In this document: piece by piece, positions 1 through 8,001 of the stretch
Position numbering within the stretch: position 1 is the first letter of the stretch
How the letters are laid out: each line of letters begins with the position of its first letter
Origin: Eubacteriaceae bacterium Marseille-Q4139
GTDB lineage: Bacteria > Bacillota > Clostridia > Lachnospirales > Lachnospiraceae
NCBI GenBank assembly: GCA_018223415.1
Contig: JAGTTQ010000001.1
Location: 1,006,365-1,070,364 of the forward strand
Length of the DNA: 64,000 bases
Direction of reading: 5' to 3'
Position numbers and translations under genes: made by a program
The notes under the pieces: generated by a model
What the model was told of the DNA's origin: nothing
The model's database searches: none
The model's input: the letters and a program-made list of their open reading frames with translations, nothing else

Positions 1-284
1 GCCATCAAAACCGCATTCAGATTTACGCGCCGGTCGCCGCTGTTTATGGCTTCTTCCTTAAAAAGCTCGGCAAACCTCACAAAATCCTCCGCGGAATGGA
101 TTTCAATAAAGCCGTCCGCATTCTGGGAAATATCTGACACGCCCGTTTCTTCCTCTTTCTTTTCCTCAGCAGCCGTTTCCGTCTGTTCCGCCTTCGTATC
201 GTCTGCCGTCTCTTTGGCGCCGCCGCAGGCCGTAAGCCCCGCAGCCAGGCAGGCTGCAAGCGCCAGGCAAATCCATTTCTTCAT
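1..284 (-). CDS. GLUG-type surface lipoprotein, N-terminal part (runs off window)
   Basis: Only the first 94 codons are in the window and the gene continues past base 1. It opens with MKKWICLAL, a lipoprotein signal peptide ending in a lipobox (LTAC), then a Glu/Lys/Thr-rich linker. The next stretch, around FIEIHSAEDFVRFAELF, matches the corresponding part of the 1618-3216 lipoprotein (VIRSVDDFIKFRDRV), so the two are probably paralogues with a GLUG-repeat body. The start is set by an AGGAGG about 10 bases upstream. It is the last visible gene of a four-lipoprotein operon, 26 bases after its neighbour. The role is unknown; lipid-anchored surface display is inferred. Confidence 0.7.
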   Translation of the reverse strand, partial: MKKWICLALAACLAAGLTACGGAKETADDTKAEQTETAAEEKKEEETGVSDISQNADGFIEIHSAEDFVRFAELFKEEAINSGDRRVNLNAVLM

Positions 285-310
285 TGTTCTGTTCCTCCTG
301 TTTTCCTGAA

Positions 311-1594
311 TTACTGATTGAATGCCTCGTAAAAGGTGTCAAACCCTTCATAGGTTTCTCCCTGGTGCGTGACCGTAAGATACTTCTTATTGCGGGAGAA
401 GAGCGCATATTGATCCATGTAGGTGAGCCCGCTCCCCAGCTCCAGCCGTTCCAGGTTGTCAACGTCGAAAAATGCATGCCCCTCCAGCCGCGTCACGCTG
501 TCGGGAACCGTGATGACCTTGACGAAGGGATTCTGTGCGATTCCCTTAAAGGACAAGGTCTTTGTGCCGTCCTTGATATGGATTTCGCTGGCCCTCGCCC
601 CCATCAGGCACATGACGCACTCCAGGTTATCCGGATTCGGCCCATTGCCGTCCTGGTACCCGTAAACCATGGAATCTTCGATAAAGAACGTGCTGCCCTC
701 GGCAAACTGAAGATTCTTAAGAGAGTAGGCCTCGAGGCAGGCGTTCCCATTGATATAAGCCATGGTCTCCGGCAGGGAGATGCTTTCCAGGCTGTAACAG
801 CGAAGAAACGCATTCTGGCTCAGATACGGAAGTTTTGTACCCGATAAGTCGGCTTCCTTTAAGCGGATACACTCTTCAAAGGCTCCGACGCCCATGCTTT
901 CCAGATCCGCCGGGAATACCACTTCCTCCAGGGACGTACAGCCGCAGAAAGCGCCTGCCCCCGACGGATCGGTGGTTCGGGCGTTAATCTCCTTGCAGCC
1001 GCCGATTTCCACCCGCCTGAGCGCCGTGCAGTCTTCAAAGGCCTTGGCGTCGATGGAGTCCACGCCCGCAATGTAGACCTCCTGGAGCGCCGTGCACTTG
1101 CTGAAGCTGGATTTGTCGATGGACTTCACCGTGTCCGGCAGATAAAGCCAGGTGATCGCTTCATTCTTTCTGAACGCATCCTTGTCGATGGAAAGCACTT
1201 TCCCGCCGCCGAGGTTCGCCGGGATTTTTACCTGGGTCGAGCTGCCTTTGTATCCCGTGATAAACGTGTATGGATCCGAGACATGAAACTCAAAATCCGA
1301 CTCCGCGTTTTCCGGTACTTCCTCCGGCCGGATGGAGACGTAGGGCTCCAGGGGCGTGATGGCCGCCAGAAGCTCCTCCACCTCTCTGATGAACTCGTTA
1401 TCTGACACGACAGGCTGGGAAGGGGCCGCCGTCTCTTCGGTTTCGGAAGCGGCCGTCGTCGCCTCCTTTTCAGAAACAGCCGCCGTCTCTTTGCCCGCCT
1501 CTGTTTTTCCGGCCTCAGCCGTGTTTCCGCCGCCGCAGCCGGATAAAAGGGCGCAGGCCAGAAGAGCCGCCGCAATCCTCTTTGCTTTTTTCAT
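311..1594 (-). CDS. BspA-type leucine-rich-repeat lipoprotein (LRR_5)
   Basis: This is a 427-residue predicted lipoprotein. The signal peptide MKKAKRIAAALLACALLSGC ends in an LSGC lipobox and is followed by an Ala/Glu/Thr-rich linker. From about residue 120 it carries BspA/LRR_5 repeats, with recurring units such as LPDTVKSIDKSSFSKCTAL, VFPADLESMGVGAFEEC and LPETMAYINGNACLEAYSL. Such proteins are surface proteins in gut and oral anaerobes, often involved in adhesion; a ligand cannot be read here. I chose the ATG at 1594 because GGAGG lies just upstream; the frame is open further but has no better site. It is 23 bases downstream of the GLUG lipoprotein gene in the same operon. Confidence 0.8.
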   Translation of the reverse strand: MKKAKRIAAALLACALLSGCGGGNTAEAGKTEAGKETAAVSEKEATTAASETEETAAPSQPVVSDNEFIREVEELLAAITPLEPYVSIRPEEVPENAESDFEFHVSDPYTFITGYKGSSTQVKIPANLGGGKVLSIDKDAFRKNEAITWLYLPDTVKSIDKSSFSKCTALQEVYIAGVDSIDAKAFEDCTALRRVEIGGCKEINARTTDPSGAGAFCGCTSLEEVVFPADLESMGVGAFEECIRLKEADLSGTKLPYLSQNAFLRCYSLESISLPETMAYINGNACLEAYSLKNLQFAEGSTFFIEDSMVYGYQDGNGPNPDNLECVMCLMGARASEIHIKDGTKTLSFKGIAQNPFVKVITVPDSVTRLEGHAFFDVDNLERLELGSGLTYMDQYALFSRNKKYLTVTHQGETYEGFDTFYEAFNQ

Positions 1595-1617
1595 TTTTCC
1601 GTTCCTCCCTTCCGGTT

Positions 1618-3216
1618 CTACTCCCATTCCATAACCGGGTATCCGTCTGCTCCGGCCTTCCACTGGGCCAGCTCATAGGAAAATCCGGTTTCGGTAAGAT
1701 CTTCCATCAAATCCTCGGATACGCCCTCCGGGAAGCCGTTTAATGCCGCCAAAACGGTTCCGTCGGTAAACGCGCTCTCTTCTGTGGGCGCAATCTCCTC
1801 AAGCGCCGGTTCCCCGAGATAGAAGATCAGCGCGGAATACTCTGCCCCGTCAAACCGGCCCGTGGCCGTGCGGCTGTTTTCAAAATGCTCGCTGTCTTCC
1901 GGCGGCGTTATGGTTCCTGTGCTGATGCAGTTAAAAAGCATGTTTTTATTGCCCTGGTACTTGCCGCAGGCCAGATGGCCGGCGCCGCAATATAAATAGT
2001 TCTTGCCGGTACTGCAAATTAAATCTCCTGCATTCCTGCTGTTCATCACGACGGACGTTTCCATCATGCCGGCCAGTCCGCCAATGCGCTGGGAATCGTA
2101 AACCGTCTTCCCGGGCTTCAGATATTCATCCTTGCCCATATGTTTCAGGGAAACGTCTCCTTCATTGGCGCAGTTTTCCATCAGGGACACAAAGTCATGG
2201 TTCTTCGAGTCCTCTCCGCCGAAATAACCGCAGAGGCCGCCTACGCTGATATATCCCGTCACTGCCCCGGTGTTTTTGCAGCGGTTCATGATGCAGCGTT
2301 CGATGTCCCCGCCGAAGCCGCCCACGTAGATTTGGCCGTCGATGTCTGCCACATTGATGCAGTCCGTAAGGATGGCCGGCTTATCGGCCGAATGCCCCTC
2401 CAGAGTTCCGATGACGCCGCCGATACTGGAGGCGGTGCCGCTCACCTTCCCTTCGTTCCGGCAGTTGGTGATATCGACACCGTCCACCCTGCCGACCACT
2501 CCGCCGACGTTGGATTTCACGGTTCCCGCAGCAGAAATCTCCGCATAATTGGTGCAGTCGGAAAGCACATTTCTCTCTCCATCTCCGCTTATCCTTCCGA
2601 CAATTCCGCCGACTGCTTCGCCGCTTCCTTCAAGGAAGCCGCTGCTCTGGCAGTTTATGATACTTCCGCTTGACCTTCCTGCAATAGCTCCCGTATGGCC
2701 TGCGCCCACAATGTTCACGTCCTCCATGGAAAGGTTCTGGATCACCGCATCCACATCCGTGGATGAAAACAGGCCAAAGTCTTCCTCACTGGCACTGCTG
2801 TAATACAGATTGCGGATCACATGGCCGTTTCCTTCAAAGGTGCCGTTGAATTTCACGATAGGCTCCCAGTTTCCAATCCCCTCTCCGCAGACAGAGGAAA
2901 GATCCAGATCGGCCTCCAAAACGGCATCCACAGCCGGCTCGCCACCGTTTACCCGATCACGGAATTTGATGAAATCGTCTACGGACCGGATCACAATCTG
3001 ATCTCCGTCGCCCTCACTCCTGGCGCTTTCCCTTTCTGCCGCCTTTTTTTCGGCATTCTCATTCATTGCTTTTGACATCTGATCGGCAAAATACTCGACA
3101 TCGCTGACCTTATCGTCTTTGCCTGCGTCTGCGGGTTCACTTTTTCCGCCGCAGGCCGTCATGGACATCATCAGTCCGGCTGCCAGCACGGCAAACCATA
3201 TGTTTTTCTTCTTCAT
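1618..3216 (-). CDS. GLUG-repeat surface lipoprotein
   Basis: This is a 532-residue lipoprotein. It starts MKKKNIWFAV and has a lipobox ending MTAC, then a charged linker. Residues about 75-110 match the paralogue at 1-284. The body carries GLUG-like repeats recognisable by spaced Gly-Gly-x-x-Gly turns (GGIVGR, GGVVGR, GGVIGT, GGLCGY, GGLAGM), each preceded by an NC-containing strand such as ITNCRNEGKVSG. GLUG repeats form a right-handed beta-helix typical of Gram-positive surface proteins. An AAGGAG lies 10 bases before the ATG. The gene is 36 bases downstream of the 3253-4536 lipoprotein gene, so it is almost certainly cotranscribed. Confidence 0.8.
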   Translation of the reverse strand: MKKKNIWFAVLAAGLMMSMTACGGKSEPADAGKDDKVSDVEYFADQMSKAMNENAEKKAAERESARSEGDGDQIVIRSVDDFIKFRDRVNGGEPAVDAVLEADLDLSSVCGEGIGNWEPIVKFNGTFEGNGHVIRNLYYSSASEEDFGLFSSTDVDAVIQNLSMEDVNIVGAGHTGAIAGRSSGSIINCQSSGFLEGSGEAVGGIVGRISGDGERNVLSDCTNYAEISAAGTVKSNVGGVVGRVDGVDITNCRNEGKVSGTASSIGGVIGTLEGHSADKPAILTDCINVADIDGQIYVGGFGGDIERCIMNRCKNTGAVTGYISVGGLCGYFGGEDSKNHDFVSLMENCANEGDVSLKHMGKDEYLKPGKTVYDSQRIGGLAGMMETSVVMNSRNAGDLICSTGKNYLYCGAGHLACGKYQGNKNMLFNCISTGTITPPEDSEHFENSRTATGRFDGAEYSALIFYLGEPALEEIAPTEESAFTDGTVLAALNGFPEGVSEDLMEDLTETGFSYELAQWKAGADGYPVMEWE

Positions 3217-3252
3217 GCTCTATGATCTCCTTTTTCAAACCTTTTCTTTTCT

Positions 3253-4536
3253 CTACTGAAACGTGCCGTCCGCCATCAGGGCATGGAACTCGGCTCCGTT
3301 TTCATTTTCTGTCACAAGATACAGCGTATCCCCATAGACGCCGGCATGGAGAACATGATAGTACGGGACGGTCGCCGAAACCGTGTAGGTAAGCTCTGCC
3401 GCCAGGACAGACTCCCGGTAATCGTCCGTCGACGCATAGTAAAGCTGGCGCAGCCCGCGTACCAGAGAAGCCATGCCGTCCCCGACCGCGTACATATCGG
3501 CGTGATGCGGAAGGATGCCCGGCAATTTTTCGACATCATCGGTGAGTTCGCCGTTTTCAGCCGGAAACCGTTCTTCTCCCTGCCAGGAGTCCGAAGCGCC
3601 GGCATATGAGTAAAAGAGGAACATGCTGTCGTGGGTATTGACGTCCTCATGCAGAGTATAAAATCCGCCGTCCGCCGGAATCAGGGTATAATGATATTCC
3701 ACCAGCGTGTCGCATTGCGGCTCCGCCTCGTACACATCCGCTAAGAGAACTCTGCGTATATTTGACCTTGAGGTGCTGTTAAACATGTAAAGGTAGGTTC
3801 CATCCGTATCAAACGTATTGATCGGATCGCCCTCTTTGGCAGACATTTTGAAAAATTCGTTCGTCTCCCCGGTCGCAAGATTGATGACTCCGACAAAAGA
3901 GCTCTTCTGTACGGCATTGACAGAATAAAACAGCTCATCGTCCATAATCAGCATGCCCTTTGCCCACAGGTTCCCGCCTTCATCTTCAAAAGACGCGACC
4001 GACTCCACCGCGCCGGAAGCGGGATCCACACAGAAGATTTCCGCATGGCGGTCGAGCTCCTTGCCTGCCTTTCCCTCGATGGTTGCAATATAATACACCT
4101 TTCCCTGGTAATAGTTTAAATAGGCCGGCCGTTCATGATCATACCGGGCCTCTTCCATGAGAGAACCCGTGTGGGTCTGCGGATCGCTCCCGTCCAGGGC
4201 AAAGCTGCAAAGCATATCCTCCTGATTGATATAATAGATTCTTCCGTCCCCAAAGCATGGGCTGTACGAATCGCGGATGAGATTTTTGGCGCTGTTTCCG
4301 AATACGATCTCGGAGACGTTTTTTCCGGCATCCGCCGCCGGTGCTGCGGCTTCTTCCCCTTCTCCTGCCTCCGCTGCGGCTTCCGTCTGTTCTTCTACGG
4401 CGGAGACAGCTCCGGCTCCGTCATCCCCCGCGCTCTTTTCCGTCCCGCTCCCGCAGGCGGTCAGTCCCAAAAGCACCGTAAGTGACAGAGCGGCTGCCAT
4501 TGTCCTGCCTATTTTCCGCTTCCATAAGCGTTTCAT
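3253..4536 (-). CDS. Beta-propeller-like lipoprotein (DUF5050-like)
   Basis: This is a 427-residue lipoprotein and the first gene of the four-gene lipoprotein operon. The signal peptide begins MKRLWKRKIGRTMAAAL with lipobox LTAC, followed by a Glu/Ala-rich linker. The rest has repeated GRIYYINQEDMLCSF and GKVYYIATIEGK strands typical of DUF5050/TolB-like propellers; that family name is inferred from the pattern. The start at 4536 is supported by AAGGAGG; the frame extends upstream to 4719 but would run through the inverted-repeat segment. Its promoter should lie within 4577-4719, the proposed invertible segment, which makes the operon a candidate for on/off expression. Confidence 0.75.
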   Translation of the reverse strand: MKRLWKRKIGRTMAAALSLTVLLGLTACGSGTEKSAGDDGAGAVSAVEEQTEAAAEAGEGEEAAAPAADAGKNVSEIVFGNSAKNLIRDSYSPCFGDGRIYYINQEDMLCSFALDGSDPQTHTGSLMEEARYDHERPAYLNYYQGKVYYIATIEGKAGKELDRHAEIFCVDPASGAVESVASFEDEGGNLWAKGMLIMDDELFYSVNAVQKSSFVGVINLATGETNEFFKMSAKEGDPINTFDTDGTYLYMFNSTSRSNIRRVLLADVYEAEPQCDTLVEYHYTLIPADGGFYTLHEDVNTHDSMFLFYSYAGASDSWQGEERFPAENGELTDDVEKLPGILPHHADMYAVGDGMASLVRGLRQLYYASTDDYRESVLAAELTYTVSATVPYYHVLHAGVYGDTLYLVTENENGAEFHALMADGTFQ

Positions 4537-4572
4537 ACTGCATATCCTCCTTTTCCGGAACATAATTTCTGC

Positions 4573-4723
4573 AAAGGTGTACCTTTCCGCAGCGAGAATC
4601 CGCCTTCTTTTTGCCTCATCCCAGAATAAAAAAATCGCCGAATTGGTATGGCAATCCGGACAAATTTGTTGTATAGTTATGTAAGAAAAGATGTACGCCG
4701 CGTTTGCGGAAAAGTACACTTAA
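4573..4723. repeat. Candidate invertible promoter segment with inverted recombination sites
   Basis: A 15-base sequence at 4577-4591 (gtgtacctttccgca) recurs inverted at 4705-4719 with 14 of 15 bases matching. Each copy is itself a dyad around a central GT: aaaggt-GT-accttt at 4573-4586, and the weaker aagt-GT-actt at 4712-4721 read on the minus strand. Short dyads around a 2-base core in inverted orientation are what serine invertases use. The pair lies between a serine recombinase stop codon (4732) and a lipoprotein start (4536), with centres 137 bases apart. A possible plus-strand promoter, TGGCAA-17-TATAGT, lies inside and points away from the lipoprotein operon, so the given orientation could be OFF. 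Confidence 0.5.
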
Positions 4724-4731
4724 CCGCAGAA

Positions 4732-5343
4732 TCACTTTTCCTGCGAAATGGCGGTATTTTCGCAGGCCCGCGCTTTGTCCCGGAAGGTGGACAGCGGAAG
4801 CCCGCATTCCTTTGCCGCCGCCGTGCAGGTGATGGCGCCGGATTTCCACTTCCCGTAAACCTCTTTAAAATTGGGCGGAAGCGGCCTAGGCGGTTTCCCG
4901 AACCTCACGCCTCTGGCTTTAGCCGCCGCGATGCCTTCTGCCTGCCTCTGCCGGATGTTCACACGCTCGTTTTCCGCCACAAAGGACAGCACTTGCAGCA
5001 CGATATCGCTGAGAAACGTGCCCACCAGGTCTTTCCCCCTGCGGGTGTCCAGAAGGCGCATGTCGAGGACGCAGATGTCCACGCCCTTGTCCTTTGTCAG
5101 GATCCGCCACTGCACCTGAATTTCTTCATAGTTCCTTCCAAGACGGTCGATGCTCTTGATGCAGAGCAGGTCGTCTTTTTTTAATTTCCGCAGCAAATTC
5201 CGGTACGCCGGACGGTTGAAATCCTTTCCCGACTGCTTGTCCATGAAAATATTGCACTCCGGCACTCCCATCTCCCGCAAGGCGATGAGCTGCCTGTCCT
5301 CGTTCTGTTCCCGCGTACTGACGCGGATGTAGCCGTAAATCAT
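4732..5343 (-). CDS. Serine recombinase (resolvase/invertase)
   Basis: This small serine recombinase has about 203 residues from the start chosen. The catalytic serine is in GYIRVSTREQ, followed by the family motifs DKQSGKDFNRPAY and IKSIDRLGRNYEE. Then come the long helix VAENERVNIRQRQAEGIAAAK and a short C-terminal helix-turn-helix (TAAAKECGLPLSTFR). The size fits an invertase/resolvase rather than a large transposon recombinase. I prefer the ATG at 5343 because family members usually begin MIYGYIRVS. An upstream ATG at 5409 is in frame, but its ribosome site is weak and it lies close to a TATAAT at 5431-5436. No transposon surrounds it. Its stop is 12 bases from an inverted repeat, suggesting it inverts 4577-4719. 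Confidence 0.88.
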   Translation of the reverse strand: MIYGYIRVSTREQNEDRQLIALREMGVPECNIFMDKQSGKDFNRPAYRNLLRKLKKDDLLCIKSIDRLGRNYEEIQVQWRILTKDKGVDICVLDMRLLDTRRGKDLVGTFLSDIVLQVLSFVAENERVNIRQRQAEGIAAAKARGVRFGKPPRPLPPNFKEVYGKWKSGAITCTAAAKECGLPLSTFRDKARACENTAISQEK

Positions 5344-5435
5344 TCCCGTGGTATCAACTCCTGTCGTTTTTTGTCGTTTCTTTTGTTGAGCCTCCAGGTC
5401 TTCCGCCATTTTCCCCGAAGGTATGGATATATTAT

Positions 5436-5482
5436 AAAGCGCCTGCCTTCATCCGGCATTTCTGCGGGATCAAAGCAGGCGC
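5436..5482 (-). terminator. Terminator after the YitT gene
   Basis: Perfect 8-base arms GCGCCTGC (5439-5446) and GCAGGCGC (5475-5482) form a hairpin followed on the minus strand by CTTTATAATAT. The T-rich tail overlaps the TATAAT of the likely recombinase promoter at 5431-5436. Confidence 0.55.
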
Positions 5483-5529
5483 TCTGCGCTTCTTTCTCTA
5501 TTTATATCCATCTGCCGGCAGGCCCGGCT

Positions 5530-6210
5530 CTATTTTTCCGGCACTGCACCGGCCATGCCGACCGCGGCCTTTCTTTTCTTTTGTTCCGGAGTCTCCTCTT
5601 CCTCCCTGTCGCCGTACAGCTTTCCGATCAGGAAAGAGGAAATGCTCACCGTGACGAGGGAACAGGCGATGTTCATCGGAGAAATGTAGCTTAAGGAAAG
5701 CATCAGCACTACAACGTCCGTAGCGAGGTAGCATTTTTCCAGCTTCACCTTCGTCAGTTTGTTTAAAATCAGCGCCAGCGCATCGTCTCCTCCGGAAGCA
5801 CCGCCTGACCGGACGATGAGGCCGACACCGACACCGACAAACAGGCCGCCGAGGACTGCCGCCAGAAGCGGTTTGTCGCCCATGTAAGGCAGAAGGTGCC
5901 CTGTCCGTTCGTGAAGCGAATAAAAAAAGGAATACCCCAGACTTGCAATCACGGCATTTTTTATGAATCCGCCGCCTAAAAGCTTCCAGGCCGCCAGATA
6001 GCAGGCGATGTCCATCACCGGCCCGGTGATGCTCGGCGAAATATGAAACCAGTGCTGAAAGAGAAGCTGGAGCCCGAAGACGCCGCCCTCGGTAATCTGG
6101 CTCTGGCTGTGTACATTATAAAGGCCGAACGACAGGATGGCTGTTCCAAGCAGGAGAAGGCCGTACCGGGCTGCCGCCCGCCGAATCTCTGCTTTTTGCA
6201 GCATTTTCAT
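5530..6210 (-). CDS. YitT family membrane protein
   Basis: This is a YitT/DUF161-type integral membrane protein of about 226 residues with five or six hydrophobic helices. Typical family features are ITEGGVFGLQLL after the first helix and VRSGGASGGDDALALIL in the middle. A soluble C-terminal DUF2179-like domain appears to be missing, since the protein ends soon after LIGKLYGDREEEE in a charged tail, so it is the short form. The substrate is unknown. The start is the ATG at 6210, nine bases after AGGAG; an in-frame TTG at 6219 abuts the ribosome site and is unlikely. A perfect palindrome lies 41 bases upstream. Confidence 0.8.
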   Translation of the reverse strand: MKMLQKAEIRRAAARYGLLLLGTAILSFGLYNVHSQSQITEGGVFGLQLLFQHWFHISPSITGPVMDIACYLAAWKLLGGGFIKNAVIASLGYSFFYSLHERTGHLLPYMGDKPLLAAVLGGLFVGVGVGLIVRSGGASGGDDALALILNKLTKVKLEKCYLATDVVVLMLSLSYISPMNIACSLVTVSISSFLIGKLYGDREEEETPEQKKRKAAVGMAGAVPEK

Positions 6211-6250
6211 GAATAACAACTCCTTTTTTCTTTATGATATGACGTCTGAA

Positions 6251-6298
6251 ATTGTCATGACAATCTTATCATAAAGGATATAGTAAGTATAGAGTCAA
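6251..6298 (-). promoter_or_regulatory. YitT promoter with 19-base spacer and a 14-base operator palindrome
   Basis: On the minus strand TTGACT (6293-6298) is separated by 19 bases from TATGAT (6268-6273), and a perfect palindrome ATTGTCATGACAAT covers 6251-6264, at or just after the expected start of transcription. A 19-base spacer is typical of promoters remodelled by MerR-family activators; the palindrome looks like a repressor site. The regulator is unknown. Confidence 0.45.
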
Positions 6299-6305
6299 GG
6301 AGTTT

Positions 6306-7850
6306 TTATATATATTTTTCCGCGAGGGCTTCGATGGCGCCAGGATTTTCCTTCCTCCAGGCGTCAAAGCCAAGGCCGCTTTCTTCTGCCATTTTCCCCA
6401 GTTCCACGAGAAAGGCCGAGATTTCCGACTGGAGAATTGTCCCGATTTCCTTTCCCATGGTCTCGAAGCCCTGGCGCTCGTTGCCTCCCAGATACAGCGT
6501 GAACGCCGGCTGAGGCTTTCCGTCCGCCAGCTTTCTGGCGCCGCGAAATCCCATGACGCCGGTCTGGTGGGTGCCGCAGGAGGACGGGCAGCCAGAAATG
6601 TGAATCTTTGGCAGGGCATCATACGAAAGCCCGGCTTCCCGCACTGCCTTCATGCAGGATAAAAGGAGCGCCTGGGAATCCCTTGGCCCTGTCTGGCAGG
6701 TACTTCCGCCAATGCAGCTCACGGACATTTCAAATATGCTTTCCGCGCTGTCCGTTGTGATGGACAGGACGGTTTCTGCCTCCGCTCCCGTCAGGTTGAT
6801 GAGGTAAGCCGTCTGATCCGGGGAAAGGCGCATCTCCACGGCTTCCATGTCCTGTACGGCGCGGCACAGCCGGCAGAAAATCTCCCTGTCCGGCATGCCG
6901 CCGATGGGATGCCAGACAGCTGTGTAAAGGCCTGCCTGCTTTTGGGGAAGAATCCGGGGGCCGGGCGGCGGGTCTCCGGCCCCGACCTTTGCAATCACCG
7001 GCGGCACAAGGGAAACCGCAAGCTCCCCGCCCAAAGAAAAGACCTTTGAAAGCTCCGCCTCAAATACCTTCCTGTAAGCGTCCGGGCCGCCCAGGGCCTC
7101 CGGAAGGAAGCGTGTCCTGGCCTTCGCCCGGTTTTCGTAATTCCCGTATGCATGAAACAGCTCCCACATGGCATGCACATAATAAAGAACGTGTTCCGGC
7201 TTCACGCCCTCTGCCGTCCGGATTCCGAACTTCGGCATGCCGCCCAGACCGCCGGCACTGTACACGTCGAACGTCCCGTCCGGCCTGGCTGCAAAGCCCA
7301 GGTCGCGGTATGTGGCGTGGGTCAGGTTTTCCGGGGAATTGGAAAAGCCGATTTTTAGCTTCCTCGGGAGCTTTTCCGCCTTTAGAAACTGCATCATATA
7401 CTCCCCGGCCGCCTTCGCCCAGGGCTGGACGTCAAAATATTCGCCAGGTTCCACGCCGGATAAGGGCGAACACATCACGTTTCTCGGGTAATCCCCGCCG
7501 CCGCCCATAGTGACAATCCCATGTTCCAGCGCCTCCTCCATGATGTCGGCAGCCGTCTGGCCGTCCAGGTCATGAAGCTGGATTGTCTGGCAGGTGGTGA
7601 AATGAAGCCGTTCAATTCGGTACTTTTCGATAATCCCGGCGAGAAAGAGAAGCGTTTCCTTCGTGACCTGCCCGGCCGGCATCCGAAGCCGCAGCATGTT
7701 TTTTGCCCCGCCCCTCTGGGCATAGCTTCCGTAGTAGCCGGAAATGCTTTTGTATTCCATTTTGTCTATTTCACCGGAGTAAAACGCCGCGGTTCTTTCC
7801 CGGAATGTTTTGATGTCTTCTTTCCAAAGTTCCGGATTTTTTATATCCAT
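6306..7850 (-). CDS. Siroheme nitrite/sulfite reductase
   Basis: This 514-residue protein is of the nitrite/sulfite reductase haemoprotein family, which reduces sulfite or nitrite by six electrons at a siroheme coupled to a 4Fe-4S cluster. The N-terminal half has a ferredoxin-like repeat (YAQRGGAKNMLRLRMPAG). Cluster and siroheme ligands are visible in CIGGSTCQTGPRDSQ and, about 40 residues on, HISGCPSSCGTHQTG. The length fits the single-subunit assimilatory type. The substrate cannot be settled from the sequence. An AGGAG lies nine bases before the ATG. It stands alone, divergent from the tyrosine recombinase gene, with no ferredoxin or siroheme-synthesis gene adjacent. Confidence 0.85.
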   Translation of the reverse strand: MDIKNPELWKEDIKTFRERTAAFYSGEIDKMEYKSISGYYGSYAQRGGAKNMLRLRMPAGQVTKETLLFLAGIIEKYRIERLHFTTCQTIQLHDLDGQTAADIMEEALEHGIVTMGGGGDYPRNVMCSPLSGVEPGEYFDVQPWAKAAGEYMMQFLKAEKLPRKLKIGFSNSPENLTHATYRDLGFAARPDGTFDVYSAGGLGGMPKFGIRTAEGVKPEHVLYYVHAMWELFHAYGNYENRAKARTRFLPEALGGPDAYRKVFEAELSKVFSLGGELAVSLVPPVIAKVGAGDPPPGPRILPQKQAGLYTAVWHPIGGMPDREIFCRLCRAVQDMEAVEMRLSPDQTAYLINLTGAEAETVLSITTDSAESIFEMSVSCIGGSTCQTGPRDSQALLLSCMKAVREAGLSYDALPKIHISGCPSSCGTHQTGVMGFRGARKLADGKPQPAFTLYLGGNERQGFETMGKEIGTILQSEISAFLVELGKMAEESGLGFDAWRKENPGAIEALAEKYI

Positions 7851-7963
7851 ACCAAAATCTCCTGTCTGATTGATATTCTGATGGTAGGATTCTCCGTTTG
7901 GGGGTGGGTTATGCTTAGAAAAAGCACAGATGCGTCCTTGCGGATAAAACCGCAGACCTTTGG

Positions 7964-7990
7964 TACAATACTCCTAAAACTGTTTTAGGA
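7964..7990 (+). promoter_or_regulatory. Recombinase promoter -10 and overlapping perfect palindrome
   Basis: A TACAAT at 7964-7969 is followed at once by the perfect palindrome tcctaaaac-t-gttttagga (7972-7990), which overlaps both the expected transcription start and the AGGAGG ribosome site of the recombinase gene. This layout suits autorepression or a hairpin hiding the ribosome site. The -35 is poor (TTGCGG with a 20-base spacer). Confidence 0.45.
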
Positions 7991-8001
7991 GGAAAACATA
8001 A

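Noticed and set aside
4537..4719. Upstream start (4719) for the propeller-like lipoprotein
   Set aside because: It would add 61 residues before an excellent lipoprotein signal peptide and run through the inverted-repeat segment. AAGGAGG fits the ATG at 4536.
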